The notes: generated by a model from the letters alone, not told the origin. Shown: positions 35,942 through 48,389, counted from the stretch's first letter. The stretch is 64,000 nucleotides of DNA from Ramlibacter alkalitolerans (GCF_016722765.1 NZ_JAEQND010000004.1:124001-188000), one strand, 5' to 3'. Numbers and translations: made by a program.

Positions 35942-36275
35942 GTCATTCCCGCGAAGGCCGGAATCCAGGGCTCCCCGATACCGCGCCGCGCGCGGTCCTG
36001 GATCCCCGCCTGCGCGGGGATGACGAGAGGCCGACACAGCCGTCAGCAACTGACCGTCGCCCACCCCCCGTCATTCCCGCGAAGGCGGGAATCCAGCGCT
36101 CCCGATGCCGCGCAATGCGCGATCCTGGATCCCCGCCTGCGCGGGGATGACGAGCGGGCGACACAGCCGTCAGCAACGGACCGTCGCCCACCGCCCGTCA
36201 TTCCCGCGAAGGCGGGAATCCAGCGCTCCCGATGCGCGCAGTGCGCGGTTTTGGATCCGCCTGCGCGGGGATGAC
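35942..36275. repeat. three tandem family-A palindromic repeats
   Basis: Complete elements start at 35942, 36070 and 36197, a period of 127-128 bases. The intervening spacer (ACACAGCCGTCAGCAAC..GACCGTCGCCCACC) is also conserved between copies, so the whole unit was duplicated. The array lies between the convergent mnmH and DUF2189 genes. Confidence 0.9.
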
Positions 36276-36300
36276 GAGCGGGCTGCCGCAAACCAAGGAT

Positions 36301-37083
36301 TCAATCTTCCCACCCGACGCAGTCCCGGTACGCATGCCACGTCGCATGCCCCAGCCACGGCCCGACCACCAGGATGCCCAGGGTCCACGGCCACAGCGCG
36401 AGCAGCGTCAGCCCCACGACCAGCGCGCCCCACAACAGCATCGCGGGTGCGTTCTCCAGCACGACGCGGAAGCTGGTGAGCCCCGCCGTCACCGCATCGG
36501 TATCGCGGTCCAGGATCATCGGGATCGCCACCACCGTGGTGCAGAACACCAGCCCCGCGAACGCGCCGCCCACGACCAGGTAGACGGCCAGGAACTCCCA
36601 GTTGCGCGGATTGAACACGGCCTCGAGCACGCCCGCCGTCGACGGCATTCCCGTGTTGAAGAACACCGCGAACACCACCAGCGAGGCGCGGCCCCACAGC
36701 AGTTCGAGCACCGTCAGCATCAGCACCAGCAGGCCCATGCTGCCCAGGTGCCGGTCCCAGCAGGTGAGCGACTCGGCGAAGGCAACGGGCAGCCCCTGCT
36801 GCCGCCGCCGGCTCACGTCGTACAGCCCCATGGCGAGGAAGGGGCCCACCAGCAGGCAGCCCGAGACGAAGGTCATCGTGTACTCGGGGCTGTGGCGGAA
36901 GATGGTGGCGATGCAGGCGGCCATGGCGCAGAAGGCGACGCCATAGAAGGCCGCGATGGCCGGATTCGCCACCAGGTCGCGCGCGCCCAGCGCCAGCCAG
37001 CGCAGCGGCGCGGCCAGCCCGATGCGACGCACGTGCGGCACGGCGGGCGCAGCCCTGGCCGGGACGGTGGCGGGATTCTCCAT
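36301..37083 (-). CDS. DUF2189 family inner-membrane protein, 260 aa
   Basis: The protein begins with a cytosolic segment (about 40 residues, with VRRIGLAAPLRWLALGARDL, the family entry motif) and then has about six membrane helices. DUF2189 proteins are called 'cytochrome c oxidase subunit I-like' in some annotations, but no heme ligands of that enzyme are present here, and the function is unknown. The gene is between a repeat array and metC. Confidence 0.85.
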   Translation of the reverse strand: MENPATVPARAAPAVPHVRRIGLAAPLRWLALGARDLVANPAIAAFYGVAFCAMAACIATIFRHSPEYTMTFVSGCLLVGPFLAMGLYDVSRRRQQGLPVAFAESLTCWDRHLGSMGLLVLMLTVLELLWGRASLVVFAVFFNTGMPSTAGVLEAVFNPRNWEFLAVYLVVGGAFAGLVFCTTVVAIPMILDRDTDAVTAGLTSFRVVLENAPAMLLWGALVVGLTLLALWPWTLGILVVGPWLGHATWHAYRDCVGWED

Positions 37084-37126
37084 CCACCGCAGGGTAGCCG
37101 CGGGCTCCGCTCAGCCCATCCGGGAC

Positions 37127-38341
37127 TTACCCGGGTCGGTGCAAGGCGCGCAAGGCCTGCTCGATGTCGGCCTGCAGGTCCTCCACCGCCTCCAGCCCGA
37201 CGGAGAAGCGCACCAGCACGCCCTTGTGCGGCCAGGTGGCGAGCGCTGCGCTGCGCATGGCCGGGATGTCGTACGGCACCACCAGGCTGACCGGCCCGCC
37301 CCAGGAGTAGCCGAGGCGGAACAGCTTCAGGGCGTCGCAGAACGCGTCGACCTGCGCCGGCGCATGGCGCTCATGGAACACCACCGAGAACAGCCCGGCG
37401 GCCAGGCCGGCGTCGCCGCACAGGGCCCGCCAGTGTGCGTGGCCAGGCGCACCTTCCAGCGCGGGATGCAGCACCTGCACGATCTCCTCGCGCGCGGCAC
37501 ACCAGCGGGCCAGCGTGCGGGCGCTTTCATCGTGCGCGCGATAGCGCAGCGGCAGGCTGGGCAGCGAGCGCAGCACCGCCTCGGCGTCGTTGCCGCCGAT
37601 GCCCCAGCCCACGCGCATGTGCGTGAGCTTCAGGCGCTGGTGCAGCTTCTCGTCGCGCGTGACGATGCTGCCCATGAGCACGTCGCCGCCGCCGCTCGGG
37701 TACTTGGTCAGGGCGTGCGCGGAGATGTCGACCGCGAGCGCTTCGCCGCTGCCCGGCGCGAGATCGAAGGCATCGAAGGCCAGGCCCGCGCCCCAGGTGT
37801 TGTCCAGGGCGCAGGTCACGCCCTTGCGGCGGCAGATGCGCACCAGTTCCGGCAGGTCCGGAAACTCCATGGTCACCGAGCCCGGTGCCTCGAGCCACAC
37901 GAGCTTCGTGTGCGGGCCGATCCGGGCTTCGAGGTCGGCGGGCTTGAGCGGGTCGTAGAGCTGGTGGGTGATGCCCCAGCCCTTGAATTCGCCTTCGGCC
38001 AGCGCGCGGCTGGGCCCGTACACGTTGTCGGGCAGCAGCATCTCGTCGCCGGCCTTGAGCAGTGCCATGCCGACGTTGGCGATCGAAGCCAGGCCGCTGG
38101 GCACCAGGATGCAGTGCAGCCCGCCTTCGAGCGTGGCGATGCGCTCCTCGAGCTGGAACGTGGTCGGCGTGCCGTGCAGGCCGTAGGTGTAGCCGTTCTT
38201 GTGCCGCCAGTCGCGCGCCCGCAGTGCGGTGGTATCCGGAAAGATGACCGTGGAGGCCTTGAACACGCCCGGCTGCGGCGCACTGAACCCCGCGGGGGGC
38301 TGGTAAGGATGGTGGATGAGGTCTGTGACCGGCTTCGTCAT
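37127..38341 (-). CDS. metC: cystathionine beta-lyase, PLP-dependent, 404 aa
   Basis: A Cys/Met-metabolism enzyme of fold type I. Landmarks are the early YTYGLHGTPTTFQLE, the PLP-ring stacking region near DNVYGPSR, DNTWGAGLAF, and the PLP lysine in SAHALTKYPSGGGDVLMGS. It should cleave cystathionine to homocysteine, pyruvate and ammonia, though cystathionine lyases vary. TAGCAT lies six bases before the ATG and no ribosome site is visible, as for other probable leaderless genes here. Confidence 0.92.
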   Translation of the reverse strand: MTKPVTDLIHHPYQPPAGFSAPQPGVFKASTVIFPDTTALRARDWRHKNGYTYGLHGTPTTFQLEERIATLEGGLHCILVPSGLASIANVGMALLKAGDEMLLPDNVYGPSRALAEGEFKGWGITHQLYDPLKPADLEARIGPHTKLVWLEAPGSVTMEFPDLPELVRICRRKGVTCALDNTWGAGLAFDAFDLAPGSGEALAVDISAHALTKYPSGGGDVLMGSIVTRDEKLHQRLKLTHMRVGWGIGGNDAEAVLRSLPSLPLRYRAHDESARTLARWCAAREEIVQVLHPALEGAPGHAHWRALCGDAGLAAGLFSVVFHERHAPAQVDAFCDALKLFRLGYSWGGPVSLVVPYDIPAMRSAALATWPHKGVLVRFSVGLEAVEDLQADIEQALRALHRPG

Positions 38342-38378
38342 GCCGGGATGCTAATCGGGTTCGGGTCGAACAGCCGTC

Positions 38379-38473
38379 GAACGCAAAAACCGCAGAAGAA
38401 AGACAAAAGCCGCAAAAGGAAACTTCAGATCTTCCTTTGCGGCTTTTGCGCAGCTTTCGCGGCTTTTGCGTTC
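38379..38473. repeat. family-C palindromic repeat
   Basis: The ends GAACGCAAAAACCGC and GCGGCTTTTGCGTTC match except for one base, and an inner AAGCCGCAAAAGGAA / TTCCTTTGCGGCTTTT hairpin fills the 95 bases. The T-rich arms could terminate transcription on either strand. The second copy is at 55390. Confidence 0.85.
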
Positions 38474-38491
38474 AATCTGCCTTCGCGCCGA

Positions 38492-39016
38492 CTAGACCTT
38501 CCACTTCTCCAGCAGCTTCTCCGGCCGCAGGGCGTCGTAGGTCTCGAAGGGCTGGTGGATCCAGGGGTTGGAGGGGAGGAAGTCGACCGAGTAGTCGGGG
38601 ATGAACTTCGAGAGGCCCTTGGTCCAGATCACGGCGCTGCGCAGCTCGGTGATGCCCTTGTAGTTGCCGCGCAGCATCTCGACCACCTTGTGCAGCGTAT
38701 GGCCCGAGTCCGCCAGGTCGTCCACCAGCAGCACGCGGCCGGCGATCTCGCCCTTCGGCGTCGTGATGTAGTGCGCGATGTCCAGGTGCCCCTGCACCGT
38801 GCCGGCCTCGGCCCGGTACGAGCTGGTCGACATGATCGCCAGCGGCACGTCGAAGATGCGCGAGAGGATGTCCCCCGGCCGCATGCCGCCGCGCGCCAGG
38901 CACAGGATGGTGTCGAACTGCCAGCCCGACTGGTACACCTTGATCGCGAGCTTCTCGCACAGGTTGTGGTACTCGTCGTAGCTCACGTACAGGTGCTTGC
39001 CGTCTTCCGTCAACAT
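38492..39016 (-). CDS. phosphoribosyltransferase-family protein, 174 aa
   Basis: A type I PRTase with the PRPP-binding loop VLLVDDLADSGHT and an upstream CLARGGMRPGDIL loop, similar in layout to xanthine/hypoxanthine-type transferases. It could salvage purines, which suits its place 15 bases downstream of purA on the same strand. ATG 39016 follows an AAGGAA site. The exact base cannot be predicted. The family-C repeat begins about 20 bases after its stop. Confidence 0.88.
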   Translation of the reverse strand: MLTEDGKHLYVSYDEYHNLCEKLAIKVYQSGWQFDTILCLARGGMRPGDILSRIFDVPLAIMSTSSYRAEAGTVQGHLDIAHYITTPKGEIAGRVLLVDDLADSGHTLHKVVEMLRGNYKGITELRSAVIWTKGLSKFIPDYSVDFLPSNPWIHQPFETYDALRPEKLLEKWKV

Positions 39017-39030
39017 CGCGGTTCCTTGCT

Positions 39031-41570
<2,540 letters not shown>

Positions 41571-41633
41571 GGAAATGCGGGGCTGTTAAAAACGTGATTC
41601 TACCGGCTGGGCAGGGTGCGATCCTCGGTCCCC

Positions 41634-41720
41634 GTCGTTCCCGCGAAGGCGGGAACCCAGGGCGTCCGGCTGTCGACGCGCTGCGCGCGTCCTCTGGGTC
41701 CCCGCCTGCGCGGGGATGAC
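41634..41720. repeat. family-A palindromic repeat inside the hfl-hisZ gene run
   Basis: Arms GTCGTTCCCGCGAAGGCGGG and CCCGCCTGCGCGGGGATGAC with the inner ACGCGCTGCGCGCGT hairpin. It lies between the DUF2065 gene and hisZ, which elsewhere form one continuous operon. Confidence 0.85.
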
Positions 41721-41758
41721 ACTGACGCGCCAAGAGGAACCGCGCTACGCGCTACGTA

Positions 41759-41947
41759 CTACAGGACGATCCACAGCAGCATCAACCCCAGCATGATGCT
41801 CGTGAGCCCGAAGAAGCGCAGCTGGCCGTCGCGCAGTTGCAGCAGCTTCAGGAAGGTCTGCCGCCAGCCACCGGGGGACAGGAACGGGAACAGGCCTTCC
41901 AGCACCAGCATCAAGGCCAGGGCAGCCCAGAAGACGTTCGTGTCCAA
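41759..41947 (-). CDS. DUF2065 small membrane protein, 62 aa
   Basis: A two-helix inner-membrane protein (residues about 5-24 and 44-62) with the DUF2065 pattern ALALMLVLEGLFPFLSPGGW and a charged turn. It lies six bases after hflC, the usual place for this gene in beta- and gammaproteobacteria (YjeT-like). Its role is unknown; membrane-protease control by HflKC is suggested only by neighbourhood. Confidence 0.88.
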   Translation of the reverse strand: MDTNVFWAALALMLVLEGLFPFLSPGGWRQTFLKLLQLRDGQLRFFGLTSIMLGLMLLWIVL

Positions 41948-41953
41948 TGCGGC

Positions 41954-42877
41954 CTACCGGCGGCCCGCTGCGGGTGCCGCGGGCGCGGCCGAACTGCCGG
42001 AGAGGCCGCCGCGGAAGGTGCGGAAGAACTCGCTGCCGTTCGGATCGAGCACCAGCACGTCGCTCTTCTTGCTGAAGCTCGACTTGTAGGCCTCGAGGCT
42101 GCGATAGAACTGCGCGAACTGCGGGTCGCGGCCGAAGGCCTCGCCGTAGGTCGAAGCGGCCAGCGCATCCCCCTCGCCCTTGATCTTCTGCGCGTCGCGG
42201 TAGGCATTGGCCACGGTGACTTCGCGCTGGCGGTCGGCGTCGGCGCGGATCTTCTCGCCCTCGGCCGCGCCGGTGGAGCGCAACTCGTTGGCCACGCGCT
42301 TGCGCTCGGCTTCCATGCGGCGGTAGACCGACTCGGTGATCGCCTCGACGTAGTCGGCGCGCGTGATGCGCACGTCGATCACGTCGACGCCCCAGGGCTT
42401 GGCACCCTTGACCACTTCCTGCACCTCGCGCTTGACGTCCGCCATCAGCTGCTCGCGCTTGACCGACAGCAGCTCGCGCACGGTGAAGCGGTTCACCTCC
42501 TCCTGGAAGGCGTTGCGCACCACGCGATTGAGCTGGTTGTTGCCGGCGGCCTCGTCGAGGCCGACGTTGCGGATGTAGGCGAGCGGGTCGGTGATGCGCC
42601 AGCGCACGTACCAGTCGATGACCACGCGCTGCTTCTCCGCGGTGAGCATGGGTTCGGTGTCCACGCTGTCCAGCGTCAGCAGGCGCTTGTCGATGTAGCT
42701 CACGCTCTGCAGCGGCGGCGGCAGCTTGAATTTCAGGCCCGGCTCGCTGATCACGTCCTTGACCTGGCCGAAGGCATAGACCACGCCGAACTGGCGCTGG
42801 TCCACCACGAACAGCATGGAGCTGAGGAGGGCCAGCAGGACCAGCAGCGAGGAAACGATGAAACCGATGCGATTCAT
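41954..42877 (-). CDS. hflC: HflC, SPFH-domain regulator of FtsH, 307 aa
   Basis: One N-terminal membrane anchor (residues about 6-24) is followed by the SPFH/prohibitin domain (VVDQRQFGVVYAFG onward), a long coiled-coil (about 190-270) and a short Gly/Ala/Pro tail. HflC and HflK assemble into a cage around FtsH and adjust its proteolysis. The hflK stop abuts the hflC ATG (TAAATG). The divergent FtsH-like protease at 4 kb could be another client, but this is speculation. Confidence 0.95.
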   Translation of the reverse strand: MNRIGFIVSSLLVLLALLSSMLFVVDQRQFGVVYAFGQVKDVISEPGLKFKLPPPLQSVSYIDKRLLTLDSVDTEPMLTAEKQRVVIDWYVRWRITDPLAYIRNVGLDEAAGNNQLNRVVRNAFQEEVNRFTVRELLSVKREQLMADVKREVQEVVKGAKPWGVDVIDVRITRADYVEAITESVYRRMEAERKRVANELRSTGAAEGEKIRADADRQREVTVANAYRDAQKIKGEGDALAASTYGEAFGRDPQFAQFYRSLEAYKSSFSKKSDVLVLDPNGSEFFRTFRGGLSGSSAAPAAPAAGRR

Positions 42878-44209
42878 TTAGCGGGACTCCCTCTCGCGGC
42901 CGCGCGCGTTGTCGCGCGTGCGCGCATCGTTCGAGGAGGTGGAAGACGAGGGAGGCGGCGCCGAAGCCGGCGACGGCTGCGGAGCCGCTTCGTGCGGTTG
43001 CTGCGCGGCGGCACCGCCGGCGGCGACCTGCTGCATGATCTTGTCGAGGGGCAGGAACAGCATGTTGCCGCCCTGGCGCGACTCCACCAGCACCTTGGTC
43101 ACGTTGCCGTAGATCTGCTGCATCGACTCGAGGTACAGCCGGTCGCGGGTGACCTGCGGCGCGCGCTGGTATTCCACCAGCAGCAGCTTGAAGCGCTGCG
43201 CATCGCCCTGCGCCTGCGCCACGATGCGCGACTTGTAGCCTTCGGCTTCCTGCGCCAGCCGCGAGGCGGCGCCGACGGCACGCGGGATCACGTCGTTGGC
43301 ATAGGCCTGCGCCTCGTTCTTGGCGCGCTCGCGTTCCTGCGCGGCCCGCAGCACGTCGTCGAAGGCCGACTGCACCTGCTCGGGCGGGCGCACGCCGCCT
43401 TGCTGCAGGTTGATGCCGACCACTTCGGCGCCGATCTGGTAGCGGTCCAGGATCTGCTGCATCAGCGTGCGCACGCGCGGGGCGATCTGGTCGCGCTCCT
43501 CGGCCAGCGCCAGGTCCATCTTCATCTTGCCGACCACCTCGCGCACGGCGGTTTCGGCGGCCTGCACCACGGCTTCCTGCGGGTTCTTGCTGTTGAACAG
43601 CCAGGCGCGGGCGTCGTTCAGGCGGTACTGCACGGCGAACTTGATCTCGACGATGTTCTCGTCCTCGGTCAGCATCGCCGATTCCTTCAGGCCGGTCGCG
43701 CGGATCACGTTGTCGCGCCCCACGTCCACCGAGCGGATCTGCGTGACGTAGACGACCTCGTGGCGCTCGATCGGGTACGGCAGCCGCCAGTTGAAGCCGG
43801 CGCCGACGGTGGCGCTGTAGCGGCCGAAGCGCGTGATGACGGCCTGCTGGCCTTCCTGCACGATGAAGATGCCGGTGCCCATCCAGATCACGACCACGAC
43901 GATCGCGATCAGCCCGGCGCCCACGCCGGCGCTCTTCATGTCCGGCTGGAAGTTGCCGTTGCCGCCGCCGCCGAAGCCGCCGCCGCTGCCGCCCTTGCGG
44001 CCGCCAAACAGCCCACCGAGTTTGCGGTTGAAGTCACGCCACAGTTCATCGAGGTCCGGCGGGCCCTGGTTGGGGCCCTTGCCGTCCCCGCGTTCGCGGT
44101 CGTTGTTCTTGTCTTCGCCACGGCCCCAGCGGGGGTCGTTCAGGTTGAACACGCCCCGGATGCGGCCTATCAGCCCGGAAGGGCTCAGGCTGCGGGAAAG
44201 AAGCTTCAT
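42878..44209 (-). CDS. hflK: HflK, SPFH-domain regulator of FtsH, 443 aa
   Basis: The cytosolic N-terminus has the family's Asn/Asp/Gly-rich stretch (NLNDPRWGRGEDKNN and a Gly-rich run up to about residue 85). A membrane helix at about 92-113, the SPFH domain and a coiled-coil follow. A Pro/Ser-rich, charged tail ends the protein. Start ATG 44209 fits the family N-terminus. It is the partner of HflC, encoded directly after it; hflX precedes it. Confidence 0.95.
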   Translation of the reverse strand: MKLLSRSLSPSGLIGRIRGVFNLNDPRWGRGEDKNNDRERGDGKGPNQGPPDLDELWRDFNRKLGGLFGGRKGGSGGGFGGGGNGNFQPDMKSAGVGAGLIAIVVVVIWMGTGIFIVQEGQQAVITRFGRYSATVGAGFNWRLPYPIERHEVVYVTQIRSVDVGRDNVIRATGLKESAMLTEDENIVEIKFAVQYRLNDARAWLFNSKNPQEAVVQAAETAVREVVGKMKMDLALAEERDQIAPRVRTLMQQILDRYQIGAEVVGINLQQGGVRPPEQVQSAFDDVLRAAQERERAKNEAQAYANDVIPRAVGAASRLAQEAEGYKSRIVAQAQGDAQRFKLLLVEYQRAPQVTRDRLYLESMQQIYGNVTKVLVESRQGGNMLFLPLDKIMQQVAAGGAAAQQPHEAAPQPSPASAPPPSSSTSSNDARTRDNARGRERESR

Positions 44210-44261
44210 TCGTTCGGATCTCTCGTTATCGGCAGCCACATTGTGCCCAATGCGACTGACG

Positions 44262-45437
44262 TCATGATGAGCCAGGGGGAACGGCCTCGGCCGGGCGCGA
44301 GGCCTCGGCCACGATGCGCGTGAGTTCGCGGCGCAACTGCGGCAGGCCTTCGCCCGTCTGGCTGCTGACGAACACGCGCGGATGCTGCACCCCCTCGACC
44401 TCGAAATGGTCCACCGGCTGGCGCGGGCGCTGGGCGGGCTCCAGCGCGTCGATCTTGTTGAACACCAGCAGTTGCGGCACTTCCGCCGCTCCGATCTCGT
44501 GCAACACGCGCTGAACTTCGGCGATCTGCTCCGGGTGGTGCGGATTGGCGGCATCCACCACGTGCAGCAGCAGGTCCGCGTCGGCGGCTTCGTGCAGCGT
44601 GGCCTGGAAGGCGTCGATCAGGCCGTGCGGCAGGTCGCGGATGAAGCCGACCGTGTCAGACAGCGAAACCGAGCGGCCCGCCATGCCGTTGCCGGCCGCC
44701 TCGTCCTGCAGGAACAGCTGGCGCGTGGTGGTGTCCAGCGTGGCGAACAGCTGGTTGGCCGCATAGGCGCGCGCCTTGACCAGCGCGTTGAACAGCGTGG
44801 ACTTGCCGGCGTTGGTGTAGCCGACCAGCGAGATGCTGAAGGTATCGCGGCGCTCGCGCTGGCGGCGCTGGGTGGCGCGCTGCTTCTTCACCTTCACCAG
44901 GCGCTCGCGGGTGCGCTTGATCGCGTCGTCGATCATGCGGCGGTCGAGTTCGATCTGCTTTTCGCCCGGGCCGCCGCGCACGCCGGCGCCGCCGGTCTGG
45001 CGTTCCAGGTGGGACCAGCGGCGCACCAGGCGCGTGCTGAGGTACTGCAGGCGGGCGAGTTCGACCTGCAGCTTGCCCTCGTGGCTGCGGGCGCGCTGGG
45101 CGAAGATCTCCAGGATCAGCAGGGTGCGGTCGTTGACCGGCAGGCCCATGTGCCGCTCCAGGTTGCGCTGCTGCGCCGGGCTCAGGGCCTGGTCGAACAG
45201 GATCTCGCTGGCGCCGGTTTCCTCGGCCAGCTGCTTGATCTCGTCGGCCTTGCCGCGACCCACGAACAGGGCGGCATCGGGCGCCTTGCGCCGCGCCGTG
45301 ACGCGGGCGACCGGCTCCATGCCCGCGGTCTGGGCGAGCTGGCCCAGTTCCTCGAGTTCGGCGTCGAAATGGGGGAGGCCCAGGTCCACCCCCACCAGGA
45401 CGGTGGCGGCAACCGGGCGTTCGGAGGGTGCGCTCAA
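44262..45437 (-). CDS. hflX: GTPase HflX, 391 aa
   Basis: HflX binds the large ribosomal subunit and splits stalled ribosomes. The N-terminal glycine-rich HflX domain and the segment PGEKQIELDRR lead into the GTPase domain with G1 GYTNAGKST, DTVGFIRDLPH (G3) and NKID (G4). No ATG opens the frame: TTG 45437 gives a typical N-terminus, and TTG 45473 is an alternative adding 12 residues; neither has a good ribosome site, so coupling to hfq (stop at 45499) is likely. Confidence 0.94.
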   Translation of the reverse strand: MSAPSERPVAATVLVGVDLGLPHFDAELEELGQLAQTAGMEPVARVTARRKAPDAALFVGRGKADEIKQLAEETGASEILFDQALSPAQQRNLERHMGLPVNDRTLLILEIFAQRARSHEGKLQVELARLQYLSTRLVRRWSHLERQTGGAGVRGGPGEKQIELDRRMIDDAIKRTRERLVKVKKQRATQRRQRERRDTFSISLVGYTNAGKSTLFNALVKARAYAANQLFATLDTTTRQLFLQDEAAGNGMAGRSVSLSDTVGFIRDLPHGLIDAFQATLHEAADADLLLHVVDAANPHHPEQIAEVQRVLHEIGAAEVPQLLVFNKIDALEPAQRPRQPVDHFEVEGVQHPRVFVSSQTGEGLPQLRRELTRIVAEASRPAEAVPPGSS

Positions 45438-45498
45438 ACCGGCAACCAGGAAGGGCGGAAGGTGGGCCCGCAATGGCGGGCCGTCATGCGGGAAAGTC

Positions 45499-45747
45499 TC
45501 AGCTGGACGCGCCTTCCCCGTTCTCGGCCGGCGAGAAGTTCACCGCGCGGCCCGGAACGATGGTGGAGATCGCGTGCTTGTAGACCATCTGCGTCACGGT
45601 GTTGCGCAGCAGCACCACGTACTGGTCGAACGATTCGATCTGGCCCTGGAGCTTGATGCCGTTGACGAGGTAGATCGACACCGGAACGTGCTCGCGCCGC
45701 AGGGTGTTCAGGAAGGGGTCTTGTAGTAGCTGCCCTTTGTTGCTCAC
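45499..45747 (-). CDS. hfq: RNA chaperone Hfq, 82 aa
   Basis: The Sm fold is complete: [20 protein letters not shown] (helix and Sm1 start), [20 protein letters not shown] (Sm1) and [13 protein letters not shown] (Sm2), with a short Glu/Ser tail. Hfq hexamers pair small RNAs with mRNAs. The start is GTG at 45747 with a GGAG ribosome site six bases away. The gene leads hflX-hflK-hflC, as in many proteobacteria. The 139 bases upstream hold no gene and should contain its promoter. Confidence 0.97.
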   Translation of the reverse strand: MSNKGQLLQDPFLNTLRREHVPVSIYLVNGIKLQGQIESFDQYVVLLRNTVTQMVYKHAISTIVPGRAVNFSPAENGEGASS

Positions 45748-45886
45748 GATATTCTCCGTGTTTCCGGTGTTGTTGGAACTCCCACATTACCACAGCCGCG
45801 GGGGTGGGCGGAAAAATGACTGCCGGGGGCGGCGCCCCCGGCCGCGCAGCGGCGAGGTCATCCGGCGCCCAGCGCCGGGTCATTCG

Positions 45887-47224
45887 TCATTCCTTTTCGG
45901 CGTACGGATTCTTCGAAGTCCGCATCTCGATGCGCAGCGGCGTGCCCACGAGGTTGAATTCCTTGCGGAAGCGCCCTTCCAGGAAGCGCTTGTAAGCGTC
46001 CGTCACGTGCTCCAGCGAGTTGCCGTGCACGACGATCACAGGCGGGTTCATGCCCCCCTGGTGGGCGTAGCGCAGCTTCGGGCGGAACATGCCGGCCCGC
46101 TTGGGGGCCTGGAACTGCACCGCCTCCTGCACCAGCCGCGTGAGCACGGGGGTGGTCATCTTCACCATGGCCGACTTGTAGGCGGCGATGATCGACGCCC
46201 ATACCGGGCCCAGGCCCTGGCGCTTGGCCGCCGAGATGAAGTGCAGGTCCGCGAACTTCAGGAACGGCAGGCGCTGCTCCACCTGGCGGCGCAGCAGCTC
46301 GCGCTGGTAGTCGTCCACCGCGTCCCATTTGTTGACGGCCAGCACCACGGCGCGGCCGCTCTCCAGGATGTAGCCGGCGATGTGGGCGTCCTGGTCCGTC
46401 ACGCCCTGGGTGGCATCCAGCAGCAGCAGGACCACGTTGGCGGACTCGATCGCCTGCAGCGTCTTGACCACCGAGAACTTCTCGATCGCCTCGAAGACCT
46501 TGCCCTTGCGGCGCAGGCCGGCGGTGTCGATCAGCTCGAACTTCTGGCCGTTGCGCTCGAAGGGCACCGAGATGGCGTCGCGCGTGGTGCCCGGGAGGTC
46601 GAAGGCGACCAGCCGCTCCTCGCCCAGCCAGGCGTTGATCAGGGTCGACTTGCCGACGTTGGGCCGGCCGGCGACGGCCAGCTTGAGGATGCCGGTCTGC
46701 TGGTCTTCGGCGCCCTCGTCCTCTTCCGGCAGGTTCAGCGGCGCGAAGGCCTCGTCCACGAGGCTGCGGATGCCCTGCCCGTGTGCGGCGGAGACCGGGT
46801 GGACCTCCCCGAGCCCCAGCTCGTAGAACTCGGCCAGCTGGGCGCCTTCCTGCATGCCTTCGGCCTTGTTGGCCGCCAGCAGCGTGGGCTTGCCCAGCTT
46901 GCGCAGGTAGTTGGCGATGTCGTGGTCCTGCGCCGAGACGCCGGCGCGCGCATCGACCACGAAGACCACCACGTCCGCCTCGGCGACGGCCTGCTGCGTC
47001 TGCTTGGCCATCTCCTTGTAGATGCCCTGCTCCGCCGTCGGCTCGAAGCCGCCGGTGTCGATGACGATGAAGTCGTAGCGGCCGTGGCGCGCGTTGCCGT
47101 AGTGGCGGTCGCGCGTGAGGCCCGCGAAGTCGGCCACGATGGCGTCGCGCGACTTGGTCAGCCGGTTGAACAGCGTCGACTTGCCGACGTTGGGGCGGCC
47201 CACGAGGGCCATGACCGGCTTCAT
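45887..47224 (-). CDS. der: ribosome biogenesis GTPase Der (EngA), 445 aa
   Basis: Two GTPase domains in tandem, the hallmark of Der: G1 GRPNVGKST at about 9-17 and again at about 186-194, with DTGGF and DTAGL as the two G3 motifs and NKWD in the second G4. The C-terminal KH-like domain ends with [17 protein letters not shown]. Der is needed to assemble the 50S subunit. It begins 14 bases after bamB. Confidence 0.96.
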   Translation of the reverse strand: MKPVMALVGRPNVGKSTLFNRLTKSRDAIVADFAGLTRDRHYGNARHGRYDFIVIDTGGFEPTAEQGIYKEMAKQTQQAVAEADVVVFVVDARAGVSAQDHDIANYLRKLGKPTLLAANKAEGMQEGAQLAEFYELGLGEVHPVSAAHGQGIRSLVDEAFAPLNLPEEDEGAEDQQTGILKLAVAGRPNVGKSTLINAWLGEERLVAFDLPGTTRDAISVPFERNGQKFELIDTAGLRRKGKVFEAIEKFSVVKTLQAIESANVVLLLLDATQGVTDQDAHIAGYILESGRAVVLAVNKWDAVDDYQRELLRRQVEQRLPFLKFADLHFISAAKRQGLGPVWASIIAAYKSAMVKMTTPVLTRLVQEAVQFQAPKRAGMFRPKLRYAHQGGMNPPVIVVHGNSLEHVTDAYKRFLEGRFRKEFNLVGTPLRIEMRTSKNPYAEKE

Positions 47225-47237
47225 GCTGCCAGGAACC

Positions 47238-48389
47238 TTATTGCGGGACGAACCCGTAGATGTTGCCGTTGTGCGTGACGACGACGAGCGTGTTGCCCGC
47301 CGCCACCGGCGCCGCGGCGATCGCGCTGCCGTCGGTGGCCAGGCGCTGCAGCAGCGTACCGTCGTCCCGCGAGAGCATGTGCACGAAGCCGAAGTCGTCG
47401 CCGACGACCACCGCACGGCCCAGGGCCAGCGGCGTGCCGACGCCGCGGTGCAGCAGCTTGTCGTTGGTCCAGGCGCGCTGGCCGTCGGCGCGCTTCCAGG
47501 AGACGACCTTGCCGTCGCTCTCGCTGCCGAACACGTTGGCGGCATCGCCATGCAGGCCCTCGGAGCCGTTGGCGCGCTGGGTCCAGACCACGGTGCCGCG
47601 ACCGGCATCGACGCAGCCCACGGCGGCCTGGAAGGCGCGCGTGCAGATCGAATCGCCGACGCGGCTCACGCGGCCGACCAGGTCGACCAGGCGCTCGATG
47701 TCGTTGATGCCGCGCGCGGTGGCGATCGGAGCCTCCCAGCGCGAGCTGCCGTTGAGGGGATTGAGGCCCGCCAGGCGGCCGCCCTGCCCCACCACCAGCG
47801 TGTCGCCCACGGCCAGGATCACGCCGGCTTCGCGCAGCACCAGCGGCTCGCCCTGGCGCTGCTGCGTCCACAGGCGCCGGCCGGTGCCGCCGTCGTAGGC
47901 GGAGACCGAGCGGTCGCCGCCCAGCACGAACACGCGCGCCCCGGCCACCAGCGGCGCGGTGTACGACAGCGCGCCCAGCTTCTGGCGCCAGACTTCCTTG
48001 CCGCTCACCATCGCGACCAGGTCGTTGTTGCGGGTGATCACGGCGGCCGTGCTGCCGTCGAAGCCCACGCCAGCGGCCAGCGGCGCGCCGGCGCTGCCGC
48101 GCCATTGCTCGCGGCCGGTGGCCGCATCGAGGCCGACCACGGTGCCGTCGCTGGAGGCCATGGCGGCAACGTTGCCGTTGACCGTCACGACCAGCGGGAA
48201 ATCGACCGTCCCGATCTTGCCCGTCCAGGCCTGGCGGACCGCCAGCAGGTTGGGGTTGGCCTGCAGTTCGGCGGGCTTCGGCTTCTCGGCGCCGCCGATC
48301 AGCGGGAGCGAATTCAGGAAGGAACAGCCGGCCAGCAGGACAGCCGCGCCGACGGCCAGTGCGGCGCGCAGGAATCGCGGTCCCGTCAT
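47238..48389 (-). CDS. bamB: outer-membrane assembly lipoprotein BamB, 383 aa
   Basis: The signal peptide ends in the lipobox LLAGC (Cys22), so the mature protein is anchored in the outer membrane. The rest is an eight-bladed beta-propeller of PQQ/quinoprotein-type repeats (for example [16 protein letters not shown] and the equivalent blade turns). BamB helps BamA insert outer-membrane proteins. Its ATG overlaps the upstream yfgM stop (ATGA). The yfgM-bamB-der order is conserved. Confidence 0.94.
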   Translation of the reverse strand: MTGPRFLRAALAVGAAVLLAGCSFLNSLPLIGGAEKPKPAELQANPNLLAVRQAWTGKIGTVDFPLVVTVNGNVAAMASSDGTVVGLDAATGREQWRGSAGAPLAAGVGFDGSTAAVITRNNDLVAMVSGKEVWRQKLGALSYTAPLVAGARVFVLGGDRSVSAYDGGTGRRLWTQQRQGEPLVLREAGVILAVGDTLVVGQGGRLAGLNPLNGSSRWEAPIATARGINDIERLVDLVGRVSRVGDSICTRAFQAAVGCVDAGRGTVVWTQRANGSEGLHGDAANVFGSESDGKVVSWKRADGQRAWTNDKLLHRGVGTPLALGRAVVVGDDFGFVHMLSRDDGTLLQRLATDGSAIAAAPVAAGNTLVVVTHNGNIYGFVPQ

